DNA of 30,537 nt from a virus. Shown here piece by piece: positions 25,901-30,537 of this stretch. Numbering within the stretch: position 1 is the first letter of the stretch; every line of letters starts with the position of its first letter. The DNA lies in the IMG/VR virus record IMGVR_UViG_3300042888_000406, positions 1 through 30,537 of that record; one strand, 5' to 3'. The notes under the pieces were generated by a model, which saw only the letters and a program-made list of their open reading frames with translations, was not told the DNA's origin and searched no databases. A program made the translations under genes and the position numbers.

Positions 25901-28900
25901 AGTAGAAGACGGCGGAAATTACATTCCGTCTTATGATATTATATATCGTGAGCAAGGTACTATTCAGATATCTGACTTATTATGGAATTATAATTCTGGA
26001 AAAGTGGCATATGATGCTGCAACAATTGAAGAAACACTATATGATCAAATTCCTAGTCAAGAATTGCTGTACATATTAACTGCTTTAAAGAATGATATCT
26101 TTGTAAATAATTTAAAAGTAAATTGGAATTTATTTTTCTTCAATGCAGTAAAATATGCCCTAACGGAACAGAAATTATTAGACTGGGCATTCAAAACATC
26201 GTTCATTAATGTAAAAAATAAAATAGGCACATTAAATCAGCGTTCTGTTTATAACTTAAACAACGAGCAATATTTTGAACAGTACATTAATGAGATTAAA
26301 CCATATCATACAAAAATAAGAAGTTATACATCTGCCTACGACAAAACTGAGCAAGCCGATGTATATACTACCGATTTTGACTTGCCCTCTTATTACAATA
26401 CCTTAACTGATACGCTTGATGTGGTTCAGTTAGGAGATTCATTAATATCTACTGCACCGTGGAAATCTTGGAATGAGAATTACAAGTTGTACGTCGGTGC
26501 GATCGAAGTTGGATATACTGGATCAGGTTATACTCAGCGTCCAACTGTTACTATTACAACTATACCAGGAGATACAGGAACAGGTGCCGCGGCTGAGGCC
26601 TATATTAGAAATGGATCAGTATATAAAGTTCTTGTGACTAATCCAGGAAGTGGATACACTATGCCGCCTACAGTTACTATTACAGGCGGTGGCCAAGTTA
26701 CTGATGTTGCTAGGGTATCGGTAGTTATGGCTAACAATAATGTTAGAAAAAATATTATAGGAATGAAATTTGACAGGACTTCAGTAGAAGGAGATTTAAT
26801 TGATTTAACTGTGACTGACGAATTCATTTGCGACGGGACACTAGATAAATTTACATTAACTTGGCTAGCAAGTCCGGATAAAAAAACTATAACACCTTTA
26901 TTGGACGGTAAGTTAATATATGGAACAGATTATACCATAGAGTATTATCAAACTAAAGTCTCTGATCGGTATGTAGATGTTGATAAGTCTTTTCCAAAAG
27001 GTTCGTGGGAAGGTGAAACGATGGTCGACCATCGTTATAGATACTTCGTGAATACTAATAGTACCGATGATGTTGTTGGATCAATTAGACATTATGCTAA
27101 ATTTGTATTCTTAAAACAAGTCCCTAACGACGGTCAGGTGTTTAAGATTACATATAAAAAGAGTCTAGATTTATACAATGCAATTGATAGAATTAACAGT
27201 TTGTATAATCCTACAGATGACATGCCTGGGAAAGAATTACCGTTGCTAATGTCTGGTGCAGAATATCCTGGTACAAGTTTGCAAGGACTAATGTTTAATC
27301 AAACACCGCAATGGGATAGTACGGGCACACAGTATGACACAGCACCTTGGGGCGATTACATTAGCAGTTATACTACTAAGAAGTTGAAAAGCGATTTGTA
27401 CATTGGGACACAAAATTTTACCGTTGATTCAACTGATGGTATTGCTGTAGGACAAACTGTAAAAGTAGTCGGCACATCGACAGTCGCTCACTTTAAACCA
27501 GGCACAGTAGTTACTGATGTCCTTTCCGGATCTAACCAAGTTATTATAGGTACATTAAGTACTGAAAAAACAATGATCACACATGCAGTATCTACCAATA
27601 CAGCTATCGGATCCGTTGTTACTTTAGAAACTTCTAAATTGTTCCATACTGCAATTAATAAGGATGACTTTATACAGATTAATGGCATTGAAAGTTTATT
27701 GGGTCGAGGAATTTCTTTATATGTAAATGTAATATCACCTCCGGCGGTATCAACTTCGACTGCAATACCTTCAGTGACTGTAACATTTAGTCCTCCTGAT
27801 TTCCCAGGAGGAATTCAAGCAACTGGTATTCCAGTATTTGACCAAAATACAGCAACTGCGGTTCTAGTCACTAATCCTGGAATGGGATATCGTAATGCAC
27901 CAACGGTAACATACACAGGTACTAATATGCTATCTACTGGATTTGCAGTAGCGTATCTAGATCCAGGTTATAATCAATTTGCACAAGTTACAACTTGTAC
28001 ATCTAATACTTTACAATTTAGAACAGCATTTACTTTAAGCAGTACTGCAACAATCTTAGAACCCGGAGCAGGATTTTATCTAGCTAGCCAAATTGTGAAT
28101 GAAATCGGATCGGCTGATAAACTGATAGATCATGTTACACTAGTCTCGAGTGGAACTACATCTATTTCAGTTAATACATTTGCACCTCGAAATAATGTTG
28201 TTCGTGCAGAAGTTACTTTAAATTCGACGCAAATTAATTCAACTAGCACTGACACACTTTGGTACAGTATTTCAAATTCAGTCGATGGATATAATCGAGC
28301 AGTCGTAACAATTCAAGATACATTAACTAATACAATCATTAACGGTGATGTTGATGTTAAATTGTATGATAACACTGAACTTGAATTTTATACATACGAT
28401 ACTGATTATAATTTAGATAGTATTGTTGATGGATCCAACTTAGTTGACACTTCTGTAGGATACAAACCAGAAGATATCGTTATAGACGGAAATACATTCT
28501 TAAATGCTTTTGATTCTTATGCACCTGAAGAATGTGTGCCCGGCCATGTAAGAGATTCAGTGGGTATAAATGTTTATACTGTTTCTGAACCATCAGCTCC
28601 TTTGGTAATTTCTGGAGCATTTGCAGCAATTGATTCTGGAATATCTGCAGCAAAATTAAGTTTTGTGCCAGATACTCCTCTAGGATTCTTAGTATATGCA
28701 AATGGAAAATCATTTACACGAGTAGCAAACCAAGCAGCGTTTAGTTCTTCTACACAATATTGTTTCTATGAAGGCAGCATCGTAGTTCCTGCACAACCAG
28801 CAAACACTAGAGTAGGATACACCTATGTTACCGCAGGTGCAGATGTATTATTTGATAGCAGTTACGTATCTACTGATACTGAACAGTCGGGTAACACAGG

Positions 28901-30537
28901 TACTGCAATGGCGTCTAGTTTGCTGTTAATTGACGATGTTAGAAGTGTGTATGTATTAGTTGATGGACAAGAGATTCCTGAATCAGTATCTCCTAACTTA
29001 GCTGAATTTGGTTATAAACTAGTCCCAACTGGATCTAACAATAATCGAGCAGGAGTATTTGTCCAAGGACTTACTACAGGCCAACATGACATAGAAGCTT
29101 GGTTCTTTACCAGTCCTTATCCTACTTTTAATAGAGTTAATGATCAATTCTTTACAATTGAAACTACTGCAACTTCCAGTGTAACACTTCCACTTGCTCC
29201 GTCATTAATTGAACCTGCAAGCGAGCAAGTTATTGTTGAAAAAATAACTTCAACTAGTAGATATAGAATGCTTCCGCCTTGGGCAAGTTATTACAAAGTT
29301 CAAAACGGACAGACAACATTTGCAATTGATCCTAAAAATTCTAGACCTGCAACATATAGTCTAGATAATGTTAGGGTCTATATGAACGGTAACGAACTTC
29401 GTCCAGGATACGACTTCACAGTTAGTGGAATTAACGAAACAGTAACATTGACCTATCCGTTACTTGCAACGGGCGATGCGATAGCAATTATATCATTAGT
29501 TGATTATGATTACATAGTACAAGGCAATACATTAACATTTGCAACACCTGTAGCAAATGCAACTATTAAAGTAACATCATTTACTAATCATGATAACATG
29601 ATGATTAGAACTGAACGATTTGAAGGTAATTATGGCAGAAGATTTGAATTAACATTCCCTGCAATAAGCGATACATATGTATGGGTAACTGTTAATAGCA
29701 AACCTTTAATTGCTGGGTATGATTATAAATTATTTGAAGACTTAAAGACAATTGAACTTTCTGAATTCGTTGATGTTGGCGACAACGACGACATTGTAGT
29801 AGTTGTTGTTAATCCTATATCTTACGGAGATACTGTTCTTGGATATCGTGTCTTTAAGGATATGTTTGATAGACACCATTTCCATCGACTATCCCGCGAA
29901 TTTACTACACGACTAAGCCAACCTGTAGAATTTACAAGTGACAAAATTTTAGTCGAGCAAGGTGACAATCTACTACAACCTAATCCAGGATTAAACATTC
30001 CCGGAGTAGTTATTATAGACGGTGAAAGAATTGAATACGGTGCAAGGGACGGCAATCAATTAAGTCAATTAAGAAGAAGTACATTAGGAACTGGTCCAGC
30101 ACGATTCTCCGACGAGGGTACCAAAGTAATTGATGTAAGTCTTCGTCAAAAAATTGCAACAGTTGATTACAGTTTAATTCAACATATTGCTAGTTCGAAT
30201 ACTACTACTTACATAATAAACACATCATCGAACAATTCTGTTTTTACAATTAATACAACATCGAACGTGGGTGATGGTATTACTTTATCAACGGGTGTTA
30301 ATGCAGTTGATCAAGTAGACGTATATTTTGGAGGCCGCCGACTACGGAAGACTCCTCTAGCAGTTCATGATAAAAACTTAGCATATTATGATTCTGCTGA
30401 TACAGTGGTAATACACCCACCAGAGTTTAGTATAACTACATCTACACAAGAGATTATATTAAATATTGCTGACGAGATTTCTACAGGTACTAGAATAACC
30501 ATTGTGAAAAAAGTTGGCAAATTATGGACCGGAACAG
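16983..30537 (+). CDS. Giant virion protein at the gp7 position, 3' end cut by window
   Basis: One frame stays open for 4518 codons to the window edge. The ATG is 1 base after the gp6 stop, suggesting translational coupling; only a weak CGGA precedes it. Position after gp6 suggests the baseplate wedge gp7 slot (T4 gp7 is 1032 aa), but I see no direct gp7 match. The N-terminus is NLLPEYLRTSKNSKFLSSTID. Conserved-looking patches include WFHRDVIQATAEI with ARRPIIEF (from 264) and DTDCPNTRPWEMLGYS (about 979-994), then PEWWIDTYGTAPY. Residues 1971-2421 carry seven FG-GAP-like repeats, probably a beta-propeller. GxGYT..PTVTI repeats occur at about 2825, 3180, 3222 and 3633. Small beta units with a G-DY motif occur at 782, 3307, 4132 and 4235. 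Near the visible end come DMFDRHHFHRLSREFTTRLS and LPGV-like IDGERIEYG patches. A structural role in baseplate or host contact is inferred. The mid-protein frame was checked at many points. Confidence 0.8.
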   Translation, partial: MADIKKSVNLLPEYLRTSKNSKFLSSTIDQLIQTPRVERVDGYVGSKLTPNYNPSTDFYIKQASLLRQNYSLEPAAIFNDQAGNVTDVVSYDDLINELSIQGAKTDNLDTLLRSKFYAYDPLIDWDKIVNYTDYYWVPLGPDAIILFDENLDVTDIIGNQTYTMSNGYPLSNGMKIAFFDNTIQAEYRRKEFIVEGVGSSIKLLDFSLLSSNDRISRVFDEEFDSTIFDSYPFDSDRKFPITPDYITINRSSNDLNPWSKYNRWFHRDVIQATAEINKVPVIYPLAARARRPIIEFKPNIQLFNFGKVGIRDVDVIDVTTKDAFNEVDGTYGYYVDGVLLQKGHRVIFNADSNNDVRGRIYEVNFDVTGPVPVLRLVVPSDNLPSELDSVGVNFGTDYYGTNWFFDSSINQWKYAQQHNAVNQPPLFDLFTNDGISISKITDASNFTGNQIFGYEVGTGVVDEVLGFPLKYKNNIKVGTGSFPFRTYFLTDVISIISNNQSSSLSASTTFLKLNDSLVNIWVEAEDYQIPIIEVQTISESTSSLVLTCLDKPINTNISVTASVNDVIVPVTITATPSSVTVNTEDILPAGSTIQLKIETDQLPNSNGFYESPVGLTKNPLNEIISSITLSELGDHLSSMTGKLTGFTGKNLRDLSNYTKYGSRLVANANPIVFSQIFLGKKEHNVIDAIRQAGTFYDQFKMNFLRLLTTVDDQLSAADALDEVLKTINKARDVKSPYQRSDMLGYGDDKIVRTFTVTSRGNVEYPTGIEFDLTRLSFNSVLVYLNSVQLIANRDYTFDYINGSVTLLTALNIDDVISINYYPNTLGTYIPPTPSKLGLYPAYVPELFTDTSYVTPSLSIRGHDGSIIKAYGDYRDAIILEYETRVYNNIKTQYRKEVFDIIGIQPSAFRMSKYDIDDLNNILVNDFSRWSGINNIDASANTVFDEGNPFTWNYKGSVDNVLDSVVSGYWRSLFKYFYDTDCPNTRPWEMLGYSIRPEWWIDTYGTAPYASTNTLLWNDLKNGYSRGENAVFSKYVRPDLLSIIPVDSTGNLKSPNLFLVSPNGYQDKIAKWTFGDQSPAETAWRRSSNWPFAINAAAALLDPCGYCSALYDVSRTSVNALNQITYQTDGLYLNPKNLLIEGEDNTQVAGFGTYLVEKGKQKDQNYVNTLRQDLTNLKVSLFHKLGGFASKEKLQIIIDSIDPTSTSPGVVLPPEDYSLILNVSNPIKVARVSGIIVQKSEGKFIIKGYDVANPYFEILRPLKTAISGVVKVGGVSEQFSDWSNVVNNGNKGLSSVDTTSANSTTSRYYKQGQLVRYNSRFYRVKVGHEAQSTFDSSLYQALPELPIVGGAVAQLPARYETEVTKVPYGTEMTSVQEVYDLIVGYGAFLEKEGFVFDEFSTELNEILNWKFTGKEFLYWTTQNWADNSLITLSPFANYLKYSFPNSVTDNITSSKYEYSLLKADGKPYPIERVTTDREDTVCTIRTNDPNEGLFFATLNSVQKEHGMVFNNFTIFNDTIYDTPTGYKQRRIKLSGFRTKDWNGDLFSPGFVFDNVKITDWKSYENYLPGAVVRYNGKYYESLVRITADSTFDFTKWSQLADKPESQLLPNFDYKINQFEDFYSLDIDNFDYGQQQLAQRLTGYTPRTYLNNIFTNPISQYKFYQGLIKDKGTKNAVDKLSKASEFTNKGDITFKEEWAFRIGHYGSYETFKEIEFPLTEGSSLENPYIVKFDNTSPFDANPLINYVTPADLLITSTDYNPASTFSSYPSTWLDNNIKLSTAGYVRPDDITSTAYNKNSLLDIANNSIIKNGDTIWLGFQENGDWTVYRYINQLAKITGVFVSAPGSEITFVSDSHHGLQIGDIISIVRFNEQVDGVYVVNNVTELNQFTVSSELASIENAELLNYGSLYKFENARYSNLTELSQVTDLLKLNAGDKVWIDEGLAGKWQVYEKVKNYLTTAIEPANFPMGQKFGYTIFATDDSLVMLVSSPSWRIDGAFSQGRVKVLNKVNNKWVNRYDYMLNNSRDVYCSPTSSTQFGYSLNYDLNKKLYFTGAPEATYVRAPLTTGTVILSTGSGVAKTFINEGLVKINSRSEDFGIINVDLVLVNPNAGTELTANNSRFGHSIYIDQVEKTSATTVLVSAPGTSTFAGVGSVYAYRLTPDTVDSITTATLSVHPSGLSVESTSSIVLSNGSQWGYKIAGSNDGLLIAISAPGYSTATGVVQLFDSNLQHVQTILSPFGEKGKFGYDITVSSSKQYLIISAPEVKSSNVPFGKVVIYTLTDDGTYELYQMINNPLPGVDLKFGYSISISDDESTIAIGSLGKSRSKEQVYDSNSNIPSTVFDSGSTTFFESLPDAGTVYVYNKLGDYFVQADELNDVLIVPGSRYGSAVIATNDEIFVGSPTSQNNVGSTEDQSNLFIFGKKDKDSLSWKLLREQTDTTEISNITRVALIDTLNEEVIDYLDVIDPLKGKIAGIAEQELKFKAAFDPAVYSIGLAGVIVNTTINWMDEHVGELWWDLSTAKYMWYEQGDEIYRKNNWGRMFPGASIDVYEWVKSDLLPNEWAAQADTTEGLVNSISGQPKYPDNSVISVKQLFNNVTGSFENVYYYWVKNKVTLPAAKNRRLSGSQVTSYIADPVASGLKFIEVLSTNAVAFANVQPSLISDRINANIAIDLNSVVPKHTEWLLLNEGDHTSVPNTLLEKKLFDSLIGQDSLGNAVPADELTSRNRYGIGIRPQQTLFKDRLGALRNALTFVNSVLASNQIVGIYSFETLNKREEIPNLQLYEYDLIVEDLDVLQEISTINYVRAEVTCHALNGKLRNIVIDNPGFGYLIAPKLTILSSSRTPAEVVTEIDAQGRVISASIVSAGAGYDDGILSSLIRPHSAIVEVNNLAGNRWTKHSFDYDLKAWTTAQTQKYNTPLYWSKIDWVSKDYDSYRLVAYTISDLFELGSLSSVEAGEYVKVKNIGDGNYAILKKVEDGGNYIPSYDIIYREQGTIQISDLLWNYNSGKVAYDAATIEETLYDQIPSQELLYILTALKNDIFVNNLKVNWNLFFFNAVKYALTEQKLLDWAFKTSFINVKNKIGTLNQRSVYNLNNEQYFEQYINEIKPYHTKIRSYTSAYDKTEQADVYTTDFDLPSYYNTLTDTLDVVQLGDSLISTAPWKSWNENYKLYVGAIEVGYTGSGYTQRPTVTITTIPGDTGTGAAAEAYIRNGSVYKVLVTNPGSGYTMPPTVTITGGGQVTDVARVSVVMANNNVRKNIIGMKFDRTSVEGDLIDLTVTDEFICDGTLDKFTLTWLASPDKKTITPLLDGKLIYGTDYTIEYYQTKVSDRYVDVDKSFPKGSWEGETMVDHRYRYFVNTNSTDDVVGSIRHYAKFVFLKQVPNDGQVFKITYKKSLDLYNAIDRINSLYNPTDDMPGKELPLLMSGAEYPGTSLQGLMFNQTPQWDSTGTQYDTAPWGDYISSYTTKKLKSDLYIGTQNFTVDSTDGIAVGQTVKVVGTSTVAHFKPGTVVTDVLSGSNQVIIGTLSTEKTMITHAVSTNTAIGSVVTLETSKLFHTAINKDDFIQINGIESLLGRGISLYVNVISPPAVSTSTAIPSVTVTFSPPDFPGGIQATGIPVFDQNTATAVLVTNPGMGYRNAPTVTYTGTNMLSTGFAVAYLDPGYNQFAQVTTCTSNTLQFRTAFTLSSTATILEPGAGFYLASQIVNEIGSADKLIDHVTLVSSGTTSISVNTFAPRNNVVRAEVTLNSTQINSTSTDTLWYSISNSVDGYNRAVVTIQDTLTNTIINGDVDVKLYDNTELEFYTYDTDYNLDSIVDGSNLVDTSVGYKPEDIVIDGNTFLNAFDSYAPEECVPGHVRDSVGINVYTVSEPSAPLVISGAFAAIDSGISAAKLSFVPDTPLGFLVYANGKSFTRVANQAAFSSSTQYCFYEGSIVVPAQPANTRVGYTYVTAGADVLFDSSYVSTDTEQSGNTGTAMASSLLLIDDVRSVYVLVDGQEIPESVSPNLAEFGYKLVPTGSNNNRAGVFVQGLTTGQHDIEAWFFTSPYPTFNRVNDQFFTIETTATSSVTLPLAPSLIEPASEQVIVEKITSTSRYRMLPPWASYYKVQNGQTTFAIDPKNSRPATYSLDNVRVYMNGNELRPGYDFTVSGINETVTLTYPLLATGDAIAIISLVDYDYIVQGNTLTFATPVANATIKVTSFTNHDNMMIRTERFEGNYGRRFELTFPAISDTYVWVTVNSKPLIAGYDYKLFEDLKTIELSEFVDVGDNDDIVVVVVNPISYGDTVLGYRVFKDMFDRHHFHRLSREFTTRLSQPVEFTSDKILVEQGDNLLQPNPGLNIPGVVIIDGERIEYGARDGNQLSQLRRSTLGTGPARFSDEGTKVIDVSLRQKIATVDYSLIQHIASSNTTTYIINTSSNNSVFTINTTSNVGDGITLSTGVNAVDQVDVYFGGRRLRKTPLAVHDKNLAYYDSADTVVIHPPEFSITTSTQEIILNIADEISTGTRITIVKKVGKLWTGT

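Overview
The window is a 30.5 kb, visibly AT-rich piece of a T4-like tailed phage (contractile tail, class Caudoviricetes). The assignment rests on linked T4-type genes: recombination nuclease subunits gp46 and gp47, late sigma factor gp55, and baseplate genes gp53, gp5, gp25 and gp6 in T4-like order. Nothing fixes the host. There are no photosynthesis or other auxiliary metabolic genes and no convincing tRNA. The enlarged tail proteins remind me of marine and freshwater T4-like phages, but that is an impression and not a measurement.

Left arm (1-5602, all genes on the minus strand). A late-type gene runs off the left edge. It has a proline/threonine-rich 13-residue tandem repeat, and a TATAAATA late promoter lies just upstream of it. 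Next comes a 479 bp stretch without genes (454-932) that holds an unusual number of short perfect hairpins and could be a structured RNA. Then, reading right to left, is a tight operon: gp55, gp47, gp46, a 105-aa basic protein, a 65-aa histone-H1-like protein and a GIY-YIG-type nuclease. Genes from gp47 onward are overlapping or abutting. A sigma-70-like promoter (TTGACA, 18 bp, TACAAT) sits upstream of gp55.

Right arm (5707-30537, all plus strand). This is the tail and baseplate module: a tail-tube cap/initiator-like protein, gp53, an 1183-aa hub protein, gp5 (spike with a cell-wall hydrolase), gp25, gp6, and a giant protein at the gp7 position that is still open after 4518 codons. Candidate late promoters of the AATAAATA/TTAAATA type precede the first gene and gp6.

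How it fits together: host-type sigma can transcribe the leftward operon, giving recombination nuclease for replication and the late sigma factor. That sigma would then switch on the rightward virion genes from the 104 bp divergent region at 5603-5706. The most unusual points are a GH19-type hydrolase placed after the gp5 beta-helix instead of before it, a gp6 almost twice the T4 length, a seven-repeat FG-GAP-like beta-propeller inside the giant protein, a gp55 with a long internal insertion, and the hairpin-rich gap.
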